This document shows positions 16,457 through 25,798 of a stretch of DNA of 64,000 nucleotides, one piece after another. The stretch comes from Arthrobacter terrae. Its GTDB lineage: Bacteria; Actinomycetota; Actinomycetes; Actinomycetales; Micrococcaceae. The position numbers and the translations under genes were made by a program. The stretch is from positions 124,001 to 188,000 of the forward strand of contig NZ_JADNYM010000004.1 of NCBI RefSeq assembly GCF_015708085.1, in the 5' to 3' direction. The notes beneath the pieces were generated by a model that made no database searches, was not told where the DNA came from, and worked only from the letters and a program-made list of their open reading frames with translations. Each line of letters opens with the position of its first letter. Position 1 is the first letter of the stretch.

Positions 16457-17563
16457 GTGGCAGTCACGATCAGCGACGTCGCAAGTGCGGCGGGGGTGAG
16501 CAGAGGTGCGGTCTCCCTCGCCCTCAACGGCCATGCGGGCGTGGGGGACCAAACCCGGCAGCGGATTCTTGAAACCGCAAAGGCGTTGGGCTGGACGCCG
16601 AACCTGCGTGCCAAGAGCCTGAGGTCAGCGAAGGCGTACGCCGTGGGTCTAGTGATTGCCCGCGAGGCTAAGTTGTTGGGCTCGGATCCGTTCTTCCCGT
16701 CGTTCATCGCCGGAGTCGAGGTGACGTTGGAAAAGCATGACTACACACTGGTGCTGACGGTCGCCACCGAGCCGGGGGCTGAGGAGCGCAGTTACCGCAG
16801 GCTTGCCGACGGGGGCAGGGTGGACGGGGTGATCCTCAGCGACGTGCGCCATGACGATTCGCGCATCGCCTTACTCCGCGGGCTAGGGCTGCCGGCAGTG
16901 ACGCTGAACCGACCGGATACACCATCGCCATTTCCCGCGGTCTGCATGGACGACGCCGTCGGCATCACCGCCGCCGTCGAGCATCTCATTTCACTCGGTC
17001 ACACACGCATCGGACACGTTGGTGGGGAGCAGGTTTACCTGCACGGCCGCAGCCGACGCCGGGCCTGGCAAAGCGCGCTGACCGCAGCGGGGCTGGGGAC
17101 GGACCTGTTCGCGGAGGCGGACTTTACGGCACCCGGCGGCGTTGCTGCGACCGCAAGGCTGCTGGCGCGCAAGGACAGGCCCACAGCAATCGTCTACGCC
17201 AACGATCTGATGGCCACAGCTGGGCAGTCCTACGCTCAGGCGCACGGAATGAATGTGCCCGGAGACTTGTCCATCACAGGCTATGACAATGCGCAGTTCG
17301 CGCGGTATCTAAATCCGCCGCTGACCACAATCGCTGCGGATCCGCTGGCATGGGGGCGGCTGGCCGCCGCCATGCTGCTGGGTCAGGTGAGTGGAACGCA
17401 CGACGGCGGCGACTTGATTCTCGGCCCGCCGCGCCTTGTGGTGCGGAGCTCCACCGGGGAGGTACCGAAGCACGCGGTACCTGCCGTCGCCGTCGACCGC
17501 TACGAGGACCTTTCGACAGCAGAACTTAGCCAGGAATCAATCCATTGTCAGGAGAAGCAATGA
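16457..17563 (+). CDS. LacI-family regulator of the mannoside operon
   Basis: 368-aa LacI/GalR repressor: helix-turn-helix VTISDVASAAGVSRGAVSLALNG at the N-terminus, effector domain thereafter with the typical PTAIVYANDLMA and SITGYDNAQFARYLNPPLTTI. I start at GTG 16457, behind GAGGTAGGTGAG. An upstream in-frame GTG at 16412 lies inside the operator and predicted -10, so it would precede the transcript start. The stop overlaps the binding-protein start (ATGA), so the repressor is the first gene of the operon it probably controls. Confidence 0.9.
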   Translation: MAVTISDVASAAGVSRGAVSLALNGHAGVGDQTRQRILETAKALGWTPNLRAKSLRSAKAYAVGLVIAREAKLLGSDPFFPSFIAGVEVTLEKHDYTLVLTVATEPGAEERSYRRLADGGRVDGVILSDVRHDDSRIALLRGLGLPAVTLNRPDTPSPFPAVCMDDAVGITAAVEHLISLGHTRIGHVGGEQVYLHGRSRRRAWQSALTAAGLGTDLFAEADFTAPGGVAATARLLARKDRPTAIVYANDLMATAGQSYAQAHGMNVPGDLSITGYDNAQFARYLNPPLTTIAADPLAWGRLAAAMLLGQVSGTHDGGDLILGPPRLVVRSSTGEVPKHAVPAVAVDRYEDLSTAELSQESIHCQEKQ

Positions 17564-18861
17564 AGCGCACCACAAGTAGTGTCCGGATACTGTCCATGGC
17601 GGCAATCGCCGTCCTGGCTGCAGGGTTGGCAGCCTGCGGTAGCGGGGGCGGCGGCGGTAACGCCTCCGCGGCCCTTACGGCCAAGGGCCCGATCAAAATC
17701 TGGTACTCAAACAACGAGTATGAGGTCAAATGGGGCAAGGAGATGGTGGCTTCCTGGAACGAGGCCCATCCGGATCAAAAAATCGATGCGCAGGAGATCC
17801 CGGCCGGAAAGAGTTCCGAAGAAACAATCGGCGCTGCCATCACAGCGGGCAACGCGCCGTGCCTGGTCTTTAACACCGCACCGGTGGCCGTGCCGCAGTT
17901 TCAGAAGCAGGGCGGGCTTGTGGCCCTGGATTCTTTCCCGGACGGCGTTCAGTACGTCAAGGACCGCACCGGAGACTTGGCCGACCAATACAAATCGGCG
18001 GACGGGAAGCTCTACCAACTGCCGTGGAAGTCCAACCCGGTGGTGCTGTTCTACAACAAGGACCTGTTCACCAAGGCGGGCCTGGATCCGGAGAACCCCA
18101 AGCTGGGTACGGAGTCCGAGTTACTGGACACGGCCCGCACGCTGGTGAACTCCGGAGCCGCCCAAAAGGCCATCTGGCCATCGCCGGCAGGGGATTATTT
18201 TCAGTCCTGGTTCGATTTCTATCCGTTCTACGCTGCCAATAGCAAGGGAACTCAGCTGATCGAAGACGGCAAGGCGACCTTTGACGACAGCCAGGGCAAG
18301 CAGGTCGCAGCCATGTTCGCGACGCTGTACAAGGAGAACCTGGCCTCCAAGGAGGTCTATCAGGGCGATTCCTTCGCCGAGGGCAAATCCGCGATGGCGC
18401 TCGCCGGCCCTTGGGCCATAGCGTCCTACAAGGACAAGGTGAACTGGGGGACCGTGCCGATTCCGGGGACGCAAAAGCAGGATAAGTCCTATACCTTCTC
18501 TGACGCGAAGAACGTGGGGTTATACTCCGCCTGCAAGAACCAGGCCACGGCGTGGGAGGTGCTGAAATTCGCCACCAGCAAGGATGAGGACGGCAAGCTG
18601 CTCTCCGAAACCGGCCAGATGCCAATGCGCAAGGATCTACCCACCACATATGCGGACTATTTCGCCGCAAATCCGCTGTACAAGGACTTCGCAGACCAAG
18701 CTAGCCGGACCGTGGAAGTTCCCAATGTGACCAACTCGGTGCAGATTTGGCAGACGTTCCGCGATGCCTGGAACAAGTCAGTAATTTTCGCCAACCAAAG
18801 CATTGACGACGCGTTCAAGGCAGCGGCGGACAAGATCAATCAACTCGCGGCGCAGAAGTAA
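17560..18861 (+). CDS. Sugar ABC transporter substrate-binding lipoprotein
   Basis: 433-aa extracellular binding protein of the MalE-like family 1. A signal peptide (MKRTTSSVRILSMAAIAVLAAG) ends in the lipobox LAAC, so it is anchored by a lipid. The mature part has typical DGKLYQLPWKSNPVVLFYNKDLF and later AMALAGPWAIASYK segments. ATG at 17560 follows AGGAGA and overlaps the regulator stop. With the two permeases below it forms an importer; the GH130 enzyme suggests a manno-oligosaccharide or similar ligand. Confidence 0.93.
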   Translation: MKRTTSSVRILSMAAIAVLAAGLAACGSGGGGGNASAALTAKGPIKIWYSNNEYEVKWGKEMVASWNEAHPDQKIDAQEIPAGKSSEETIGAAITAGNAPCLVFNTAPVAVPQFQKQGGLVALDSFPDGVQYVKDRTGDLADQYKSADGKLYQLPWKSNPVVLFYNKDLFTKAGLDPENPKLGTESELLDTARTLVNSGAAQKAIWPSPAGDYFQSWFDFYPFYAANSKGTQLIEDGKATFDDSQGKQVAAMFATLYKENLASKEVYQGDSFAEGKSAMALAGPWAIASYKDKVNWGTVPIPGTQKQDKSYTFSDAKNVGLYSACKNQATAWEVLKFATSKDEDGKLLSETGQMPMRKDLPTTYADYFAANPLYKDFADQASRTVEVPNVTNSVQIWQTFRDAWNKSVIFANQSIDDAFKAAADKINQLAAQK

Positions 18862-18874
18862 AGGGTGATTGGCC

Positions 18875-19912
18875 ATGTCACTTCGTTCCGCCAGCGGCGC
18901 ATCCCGCCGGGACGGCGCCGTGCCCCCGCCCGGCCCGGAGTCGGGTGCGCCGTCCTCGGGTAATAAGCAGCCGGCAGGCAGGAAGCCACAGCGGCGCAGA
19001 CCCGGCCGCCCGGAGATCAAACAAAAATTCCGGCCACTGGGTAAGCAGCCGCTGGGCCTGCTGTTCAGTGCACCATATGTGATCTTTATTCTTGGCGTAC
19101 TGGCATACCCGCTGGGTTATGCCGTCTGGATCTCCTTCCATCGGTTCTACTTCACCGCACCCGGCGTGCAGGTGGAACGGCCGTTCGTCGGCATCGAAAA
19201 TTACATCACGGTGCTTTCCGATCCAGCGGTGCAGCGGTCCTTTTTGAACATTCTGGTGTTCCTGGTGATCAACGTCCCGCTGACCGTGGGCTTGTCCCTG
19301 ATCCTGGCAAATGCGCTGAACCGCATTACCCGGCTCAAGACGTTCTTCCGGGTCAGCTACTACGTTCCCTATGTCACGGCCAGCGTCGCCGTGATCGGCG
19401 TCTGGCTCTTCCTGTTTCAGCAAAACGGGTTGATCAACTCGCTGCTGGGCCCGCTGGCGCCGAACCCGTCCTGGCTGGTCAATTCCTGGCTGGCGATGCC
19501 GACGGTGGCGCTGTACGTGACGTGGAAGCAGCTCGGATTCTTCATTCTGCTGTATCTGGCGGCACTGCAGAACATTCCGGAGGAACTCTACGAATCCGCG
19601 TCAGTGGACGGCGGCAACAAATGGGTGCAGTTCTGGAACATCACGGTGCCCGGGGTCCGCTCCGCCAGCGTCCTGGTGACCCTGCTGGCGACCATTACCG
19701 GTGCCAATCTCTTTACCGAGCCCTATTTGCTCACCGGCGGCGGCGGGCCCGATGGTGCCTCAAGTTCCCCGGTGTTCCTGATGTACCAGAAGGGCATTCT
19801 GCAGGGGAATCCGGACGTGGCGGCGGCGCTGGGCGTGGTGCTGGTCATCGGCGTTTTGCTGATTGCCCTGATCCAGAACCGGCTCGTCGGCGGCAAAAGC
19901 GGGGAGGAATAA
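18875..19912 (+). CDS. Sugar ABC transporter permease, MalF-like
   Basis: 345-aa inner-membrane permease. A long charged N-terminus (about 60 residues, Pro/Arg-rich) precedes six membrane segments. The EAA-like loop that contacts the ATPase is PEELYESASVDGGNKWVQF. ATG at 18875 is preferred over TTG at 18869. It lies 13 nt after the binding protein gene. Confidence 0.93.
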   Translation: MSLRSASGASRRDGAVPPPGPESGAPSSGNKQPAGRKPQRRRPGRPEIKQKFRPLGKQPLGLLFSAPYVIFILGVLAYPLGYAVWISFHRFYFTAPGVQVERPFVGIENYITVLSDPAVQRSFLNILVFLVINVPLTVGLSLILANALNRITRLKTFFRVSYYVPYVTASVAVIGVWLFLFQQNGLINSLLGPLAPNPSWLVNSWLAMPTVALYVTWKQLGFFILLYLAALQNIPEELYESASVDGGNKWVQFWNITVPGVRSASVLVTLLATITGANLFTEPYLLTGGGGPDGASSSPVFLMYQKGILQGNPDVAAALGVVLVIGVLLIALIQNRLVGGKSGEE

Positions 19913-19913
19913 C

Positions 19914-20780
19914 ATGTCGATCACAGCGAAAAAAGCGTCGGTGGAAAAACGCCGGAATCTGAGCGTGGGCAGTTTCTTCCTGCTGGCCCTCGGTGCCTTC
20001 GTGTTCCTCTTCCCCTTCTATTACATGCTGATCGGCTCGCTGCAGACCTCCCCGGACACCTCCGTGGGCGGGGCGTTCCCGGAGCCGGGCAACATCACGG
20101 GCGAAAACTACGTCAACATCAACGGCTCCATTAATCTGTTCAAAGGGCTGCTGAATTCCGGCATCTTTACCGGTGGTGTCATCCTGGCCACGGTGGTTTT
20201 CGGCTTACTGGTGGGTTACGCGCTGGCGCAGATGCAGTTCCGCGGCCGCGGCGTGGTGTTTGGCATGATGCTGCTGGTGCAGATGATCCCATTCCAGCTG
20301 CTGCTCATCCCGCTGTATGTGATGATCGTCCGGGACTACGGCCTGGGCGATAACTATCTGGGCATGATCCTGCCGTTCGCGATCAATTCCACCGCCGTTT
20401 TTGTGTTCCGGCAGTATTTCATGCAGCTGCCGTCCACGCTTTTCGAGGCGGCACGGATCGACGGCGCCAGCGAACTTCGGATCCTGTGGCAGGTGGCCAT
20501 CCCATTGGTCCGCCCGGCCATTGTCACCGCGATTCTGCTGACCTTTATTGGTCCATGGAACGAGTTCCTGTGGCCGTTCCTGGTTACCAAGGACCAGGCA
20601 CTGCAGCCCCTGGCGGTGTCGCTTGCTAACTACATCTCCAACATTGCAGCCACGGCGTCCAACCCGTTTGGCGCCATTCTGGCCGGCGCCTGCGTCCTCG
20701 CGGCGCCCGCCGTCGTGCTCTTCATCTTCTTCCAGCGTCAATTCATCTCCACCAATCTCGGATCCAGCGTAAAGGGCTAA
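19914..20780 (+). CDS. Sugar ABC transporter permease, MalG-like
   Basis: 288-aa inner-membrane permease with six predicted membrane segments and the EAA loop STLFEAARIDGASELRILWQVAIPLVRP. It starts one base after the stop of the MalF-like gene and pairs with it. No ATPase gene is in the operon; in actinobacteria such importers share a general ATPase of the MsiK kind encoded elsewhere, which is my inference here. Confidence 0.94.
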   Translation: MSITAKKASVEKRRNLSVGSFFLLALGAFVFLFPFYYMLIGSLQTSPDTSVGGAFPEPGNITGENYVNINGSINLFKGLLNSGIFTGGVILATVVFGLLVGYALAQMQFRGRGVVFGMMLLVQMIPFQLLLIPLYVMIVRDYGLGDNYLGMILPFAINSTAVFVFRQYFMQLPSTLFEAARIDGASELRILWQVAIPLVRPAIVTAILLTFIGPWNEFLWPFLVTKDQALQPLAVSLANYISNIAATASNPFGAILAGACVLAAPAVVLFIFFQRQFISTNLGSSVKG

Positions 20781-20785
20781 TCAGC

Positions 20786-21868
20786 ATGAGTTCCTCACAA
20801 TCAGCGTTGCCGGCAGTCCCCTTCAAGCTGACCCGCGCCGGCGTAATTATGACTCCGCAGGACGGTAACGAATTCGAGACAGCCGGCGTGCTCAACCCTG
20901 CCAGCGGGCGCACCCGTGAGGGCGAGCTGTATTTGCTGCCCAGGCTGGTGGCGGCCGGCAACGTTTCCCGCGTCGGCCTGGCCAAGGTGATCATGGACGA
21001 CGACGGCGTTCCCGCTTCCGTGGAGCGCGAAGGTATTGTGCTGGCACCGGATGAGGGCTGGGAACGGGGCCTGCAGAACGCCGGCACCGAGGACCCGCGC
21101 GTCACATGGGTTCCTGCGCTGGACAGGCATCTGATGACCTACGTGGCATATGGGCCGTTGGGACCGCGGCTGGCGTTCGCCTGGTCAGAGGACCTACGTA
21201 CTTGGCACCGGCTGGGTCCGTGTTTTTTTGAGTATCAGGCAGATTTGTCCATGGATCTGAACCTGTTTCCGAACAAGGATGCCGTCTTCTTTCCGGAACC
21301 GGTCAACGACCCCGACGGTGTCCCGTCCTACGCGATGCTGCATCGGCCGATGTGGGACCTGGGCTGGGTCCGCGACGGCGAGGGGGAGCACCTGCCCGCC
21401 GGTCTGGCGGATAACCGGCCGGGCATCTGGATCTCCTACGTTCCGGTGGCTGAGGTGGAGCGGGATTTCCGCAATCTGGTGCATATGGCTAAGCACCGGC
21501 TGGTTGCGTTGAGCGAATTCCCGTTCGAGGAACTGAAGATCGGCGCCGGCCCGGCGCCTTTAAGGGTCGACGAGGGCTGGCTGCTGATCCACCACGGCGT
21601 TTCCGGGGAAATGGCGAAGTCGGACTTCGCCCTCCAGCAGAAGGTCAACTATGCAGCGGCCGCCATGATCCTGGACGCCCATGACCCGTCCACGGTGATC
21701 GCCCGCAGCGCTGAGCCGCTGCTGGCGCCGGAAACGGCGGATGAAAAGTCAGGGATTGTGCCGAATGTGGTCTTTCCCACCGCCATCGAAGAGGTGGATG
21801 GCCAGCTCTTCGTCTTCTACGGCATGGCCGACTCCAAGATCGGAGTCGCCAGGCTTGACCGCATCTGA
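20786..21868 (+). CDS. GH130-family glycoside phosphorylase
   Basis: 360-aa cytoplasmic enzyme of glycoside hydrolase family 130, whose members phosphorolyse or hydrolyse beta-mannosides. Five-bladed propeller features include NAGTEDPRVTW (residues 98-108, with the conserved EDPR), FFPNKDAVFFPE-type and MLHRPMWD segments. Located 5 nt after the permease gene, it would split imported beta-mannosides to mannose 1-phosphate plus a sugar. Which linkage is used cannot be read. The length is normal. Confidence 0.85.
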   Translation: MSSSQSALPAVPFKLTRAGVIMTPQDGNEFETAGVLNPASGRTREGELYLLPRLVAAGNVSRVGLAKVIMDDDGVPASVEREGIVLAPDEGWERGLQNAGTEDPRVTWVPALDRHLMTYVAYGPLGPRLAFAWSEDLRTWHRLGPCFFEYQADLSMDLNLFPNKDAVFFPEPVNDPDGVPSYAMLHRPMWDLGWVRDGEGEHLPAGLADNRPGIWISYVPVAEVERDFRNLVHMAKHRLVALSEFPFEELKIGAGPAPLRVDEGWLLIHHGVSGEMAKSDFALQQKVNYAAAAMILDAHDPSTVIARSAEPLLAPETADEKSGIVPNVVFPTAIEEVDGQLFVFYGMADSKIGVARLDRI

Positions 21869-21870
21869 CC

Positions 21871-21894
21871 CGCCGTCCGCCGTCCGCCGTCCGC
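21871..21894 (+). repeat. Short 7-bp tandem repeat
   Basis: CCGCCGT is repeated three times with a partial fourth between the GH130 gene and the secreted-protein gene. No function is evident. Confidence 0.6.
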
Positions 21895-21934
21895 AGGCAG
21901 ACTCACTACTTAGTATCCTTCTCAGGAGGCCGAC

Positions 21935-24028
21935 ATGGTCCGCATAGCCACTATTCCACGACGATTCATCAGACCGGTGGCTATCGTCGCCGCTTTGTCG
22001 ATGCTGCTGCTCGGGGCGGGAACGGCCGCCGCGACGCCCCCGGCACCCCAGTTGACGGCCGCGTCACCGGTAACTGCGCCGCCGTCGTCCGTCCCGTTGA
22101 CCAACCTGGCCCATCTGAATTTTCTGCTGGACACGGTCCCGCTGAAACCCGTGAGCGGGCACACCACGTACCAGTTGGAGCAGCAGCCATCCGCGCAGGC
22201 GCCGTGGACATATGCCAACAAGAACACCGACGACAGCTACACGCGGCTGGGAGGCGGTTCCCTTGACGATGCCACCAAGTACTGGAGCCAGGGGGCCTTC
22301 AATGCCGACGATATTGCCCGCACGGCCGTTGTCTACCTGCGGCACTGGCAGCAGACCGGCGATGCCGACAGCCGGGAGCACGCCTTCCAGACGCTGCGCT
22401 CACTGACGTATCTGCAGACCACAACCGGCCCGAACGCCGGCAATGTGGTGCTCTGGCAGCAGGCCGACGGCACGCTGAACCCGAGCGCCAAGCCGGTGGA
22501 ACTGCCCGATCCTTCCGATTCGGCCGAGTCCTACTGGCTGGCCCGGACGGTCTGGGCCCTCGGCGAAGGGTACGCGGCGTTCAAATCGGTGGATCCGCAG
22601 TTCGCCGCGTTCCTGGCCGACCGGCTGCACTTGGCTTTGGCTTCCCTAAATCGGCAGTCGCTGGCGGAGTACGGGCACTTCGATGTAGCCGATGGCGTGC
22701 AGGTACCGGCGTGGCTGATCACCGGGGGCGCGGACGCTTCCGGGGAAGCGGTACTGGGTCTCGCCGCGTACGTCACGGCCGCTCCCGGGGATGACGGCGC
22801 CAGCACGGCGTTGCGCGAACTGACTGAAGGCATCGCGGGGATGTCCTCAGGCTCCGTTAGGCAGTGGCCGTTTGGCGCCATCCTGCCCTCGGTCACTTCC
22901 CAAACGCTATGGCATGCGTGGGGCGGCATGGCCCCAGCCGCCATCGCGACGGCGGCCCCTGTGCTGCACCGGCCGGATCTGCTCACCGCGGCGGTCAGGG
23001 ACTCCGCGCAGTTCACACCGCAGCTGCTGGCTGCCGGTGGTCCGGACAATGCGTGGAGCCCGACGCCGGGAGAGGCGCAGATTGCCTACGGCGTGGATTC
23101 GCGCGTGGAGTCTCTGGTGGCGACGGCAAAGGCCGCTAATGCGCCCGGGCTGCTGGACGTGGCGGCGGTTACGGCGGCCTGGTTTTTCGGCGCCAACCCC
23201 AATGGTGCCCCGGCCTATAACCCGGCCACCGGTACCGCTATTGACGGCATCGAAACCGACGGCCGGATCAACCCGAACTCCGGCGCCGAATCCACCATTC
23301 ATACGCTCCTGAGCATGCTCACCCTCGACGCAAACCCGTCGCTGAAGGCAAAGACCCTTGCCATCACTAAGACCGTCAGTACCCGAGGTCTTAGTGTGGT
23401 GGAGGCAGAAGCGGGCAGTATTGCCGGCGGAACTGTGGTGAGACCGGTCTCCGTCTGGACCGGGGAGGCAAATATATCCGGTGGCGCATATGTCGCGTTG
23501 ACGGCCGGTGGCACTGTTTCCATTCCCGTTCCAGCTGACAACCAGGCCCGTAACGTCTACCCGATCGTCAACCGCAGCATCGCCCCGGCGGGAGATACGT
23601 CGTGGACTTCCGGCCGGACCGTGCTCGGCACAACCCCCAACGGCTGCGCCGGAGCCCAGGGAGTTACCGGCGCGGCGGGAATCCTCTACCCGTTCGCGCT
23701 GGCTTCGTCGCTGCCGGCTGGAAAACCCGCCGTCGTCGTTGGGGGTTCCAGCGGGGCCGCAGCCATTGATGCGCTGCTGCTTCAGCCGGAAATCTCTTCC
23801 GTATCCGTCAGCGGACCCGGTGGGGACTCGAGTCTGTATGTCAGTGCATCAGCGCGCACAGCTATCCAGCGTGTTGACCTGCCGAAGGGCTTTAAGCTTC
23901 AGCAGCAAGCGTTCGACTCCTCCGGCCGCCCTATCTCCGCCGGACCGAACGGCGACGGTGCCGACCACTCCGGACGGGTCGCGGTGGCGCCCGGTGGATT
24001 TACCTGGGTGACGCTGGTAAGAAAGTAG
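21935..24028 (+). CDS. Large secreted protein, probable glycoside hydrolase-like
   Basis: 697-aa exported protein. A Sec-type signal peptide (about residues 1-33, ending AGTAAA) has no lipobox. The body to about residue 450 is rich in aromatic and helical repeats (YWSQGAFNADDIARTAVVYLRHW, YWLARTVWALGEGYAAF) ending in WFFGANPNGAPAYNP and NSGAESTIHTLLSML, reminiscent of alpha/alpha-barrel polysaccharide hydrolases. The remaining C-terminus is beta-rich, like a carbohydrate-binding module. Its own AGGAGG site lies 66 nt after GH130. I do not recognise a characterised family; extracellular processing of the polymer feeding the importer is inferred. Confidence 0.75.
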   Translation: MVRIATIPRRFIRPVAIVAALSMLLLGAGTAAATPPAPQLTAASPVTAPPSSVPLTNLAHLNFLLDTVPLKPVSGHTTYQLEQQPSAQAPWTYANKNTDDSYTRLGGGSLDDATKYWSQGAFNADDIARTAVVYLRHWQQTGDADSREHAFQTLRSLTYLQTTTGPNAGNVVLWQQADGTLNPSAKPVELPDPSDSAESYWLARTVWALGEGYAAFKSVDPQFAAFLADRLHLALASLNRQSLAEYGHFDVADGVQVPAWLITGGADASGEAVLGLAAYVTAAPGDDGASTALRELTEGIAGMSSGSVRQWPFGAILPSVTSQTLWHAWGGMAPAAIATAAPVLHRPDLLTAAVRDSAQFTPQLLAAGGPDNAWSPTPGEAQIAYGVDSRVESLVATAKAANAPGLLDVAAVTAAWFFGANPNGAPAYNPATGTAIDGIETDGRINPNSGAESTIHTLLSMLTLDANPSLKAKTLAITKTVSTRGLSVVEAEAGSIAGGTVVRPVSVWTGEANISGGAYVALTAGGTVSIPVPADNQARNVYPIVNRSIAPAGDTSWTSGRTVLGTTPNGCAGAQGVTGAAGILYPFALASSLPAGKPAVVVGGSSGAAAIDALLLQPEISSVSVSGPGGDSSLYVSASARTAIQRVDLPKGFKLQQQAFDSSGRPISAGPNGDGADHSGRVAVAPGGFTWVTLVRK

Positions 24029-24032
24029 CGCC

Positions 24033-24905
24033 TCACCCTGCCGGAAAGGGCGCGGCAGGGTGACGTTCAGAGATCCCCGTCCCGAGGCGCTCCTCCCAGA
24101 GTTTTCCGAGCACGCAGTGCACAGGGATCCCGTGTTTGAACAAGCTGATAGCGTCCCTGATCCGGAGCTGGCTGCCCGCAGACGGTACCGTCGGTGTGAG
24201 TCGGTTCAGCGCTGCCAGTTCAGCCGCTGTGGCCTCCCAGCGCTGGGCGTGCAAGCGGACCTGCCCATCGGCGACGATGTTCTCGGTGGTGGCGGATAAT
24301 GCTCGGTACAGGTTGGGCATGATGCCGAGGTGTCGGTGCAGGGTTGGGAGAAGCTCCGGGTTGACGTTCAATTGCCGGCACGTCTGCTGCACCATTTGCA
24401 GAATATCGGGGGCCAGGGCGTCTGGGGGAGCGGGCGGATCCAGCTCCGCTTCGGCGTTGGCAGGCAAATCCACGGACGTTTTGTGCTCCGCCGGGGAGGA
24501 GGCGTCATTCGTCCACTGTTGGGCGTTGGGGTTCTCCAGGTGGTGCTGCATGACCTGGAGTACCACTAGGTTCCTCGGGTTCGACCAGTTGTAGACGTGC
24601 AGAATTTCCAGGGCCCGGTGCCGGTCCTTGTCGTCCACCCCGTGCTGGTCCCAGTACTGCGGCGCCAGCGGCGGGAGCAGTGGAACGGGTGTGGCTGCAA
24701 GGGACTGCGCCGCAGGGTCCAGAAAAGCCTGGGCCTTGAGTTCCTTAACGATTGAAACGGCCCACGGCAGAGCGTCCGGTATGGTCGCGAGGTGGCGGTA
24801 AATGAGGTTTATGGTGCGGACCGGCAGCGCAGCCTTCAAGGCTTGGTAACAGTCCAGCGTTTCTCCTTCGGCCTCGCCTTCCGGGATCTCCGGTAACAAG
24901 GTCAC
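24033..24905 (-). CDS. DehI-like (2-haloacid dehalogenase family) protein
   Basis: 290-aa soluble protein. VRTINLIYRHLATIPDALPW (residues 29-48) and a second, related half (LLPTLHRHLGIMPNLYRAL, near residue 190) match the pseudo-duplicated DehI group of 2-haloacid dehalogenases, which replace the halogen of 2-halo acids with hydroxyl. Many DehI-like genes have no tested activity, so the substrate is open. Its start overlaps the CitE-like gene by 4 nt, making it the last gene of a six-gene operon. Its 3' end forms the terminator stem. Confidence 0.6.
   Translation of the reverse strand: MTLLPEIPEGEAEGETLDCYQALKAALPVRTINLIYRHLATIPDALPWAVSIVKELKAQAFLDPAAQSLAATPVPLLPPLAPQYWDQHGVDDKDRHRALEILHVYNWSNPRNLVVLQVMQHHLENPNAQQWTNDASSPAEHKTSVDLPANAEAELDPPAPPDALAPDILQMVQQTCRQLNVNPELLPTLHRHLGIMPNLYRALSATTENIVADGQVRLHAQRWEATAAELAALNRLTPTVPSAGSQLRIRDAISLFKHGIPVHCVLGKLWEERLGTGISERHPAAPFPAG
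24034..24062. terminator. Bidirectional terminator hairpin
   Basis: CACCCTGCCG (24034-24043) pairs perfectly with CGGCAGGGTG (24053-24062) around a 9-nt loop. It sits between two convergent genes and also encodes the last nine residues of the minus-strand gene. Confidence 0.7.
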
Positions 24906-25798
24906 GAGGACCGCCGGGCTGCCGCATGGGAGCGCAGGATCGCCCGGGACCGTTCGACGATTGGTTCGTCCACCATTTGTCCGTCGAATTCAACGGCTCC
25001 AATTCCAGCTGCAACAGCTGCGTCGAATTCCGAGAGCATCCGCTGTGCCCGGTCAACCTCCTCGGCGGTTGGCGAGAATCCCTCGTTGACGATGGGCACC
25101 TGGCTGGGATGGATACAGCTTGCGCCAACAAATCCCTGCTGCCGGGACGCTGTGACCACGTTCCGAAAGGCGCCTTGGTCCCGATAATTGGCAATGGAGC
25201 CCACCAGCCCCAGCGGCAACACCCCGGCGGCACGGGCGGCCAGCACGGTCATCTGGTTTGCCACCAGTTGCAGCTGCGGGTCCGGCGGGATCCCGGTGGA
25301 GGCGGCGAAGTCCTCCGAGCCCAGAGTCAGGGCCACGATCCGGGGTGAGGCAGCTGCGATCTCCTGCAACCGCCAAAAACCGGCCGCCGTCTCCACCATG
25401 GCGATGAACCGCACCGAACCGGAGGCCATCCCGGCAGCGGCCTCGATCTCGGTGACCACCTCGTCGATCATCCGCACGTGGTCCGCACTGGCTATTTTCG
25501 GCAGGGCCAGGGCGCGCACACCGGGCCGGACGGCAAATTCGAGGTCGCGCACCGCCATCCGCCACGGCCGGTTGATCCGCACCACAACATCCATCCCGCG
25601 CCCGGCCAACAAATCGACGGCCGCGGGCAGGGCCTGCCGTGCCTGGTCCTTTTCGCCGGGCGGAATGCTGTCCTCGATATCCAGCTGGATGGCGTCAGCC
25701 CCGCGGGTATGGGCCTTGTCCACAAATCGCCGCGAGGTGACCGGCACGTAGAGCAGGGACCGCCAGTTGATGTTGTCCGCAATTGACGTGGTATTCAT
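24902..25798 (-). CDS. HpcH/HpaI aldolase family, CitE-like CoA lyase
   Basis: 298-aa enzyme of the CitE/malyl-CoA-lyase family, which cleaves or forms malyl-, citramalyl- or citryl-CoA. Typical parts: RSLLYVPVTSRRFVDKA at the N-terminus, the LDIEDSIPPGEKD metal and phosphate segment, RINRP, and the metal ligands in MVETAAGFW and LGSEDFAAS. Overlaps of 4 nt with both neighbours couple it to a CoA-transferase (upstream) and the DehI-like gene (downstream). The likely job is to cleave the CoA ester made by the transferase. Confidence 0.9.
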   Translation of the reverse strand: MNTTSIADNINWRSLLYVPVTSRRFVDKAHTRGADAIQLDIEDSIPPGEKDQARQALPAAVDLLAGRGMDVVVRINRPWRMAVRDLEFAVRPGVRALALPKIASADHVRMIDEVVTEIEAAAGMASGSVRFIAMVETAAGFWRLQEIAAASPRIVALTLGSEDFAASTGIPPDPQLQLVANQMTVLAARAAGVLPLGLVGSIANYRDQGAFRNVVTASRQQGFVGASCIHPSQVPIVNEGFSPTAEEVDRAQRMLSEFDAAVAAGIGAVEFDGQMVDEPIVERSRAILRSHAAARRSS

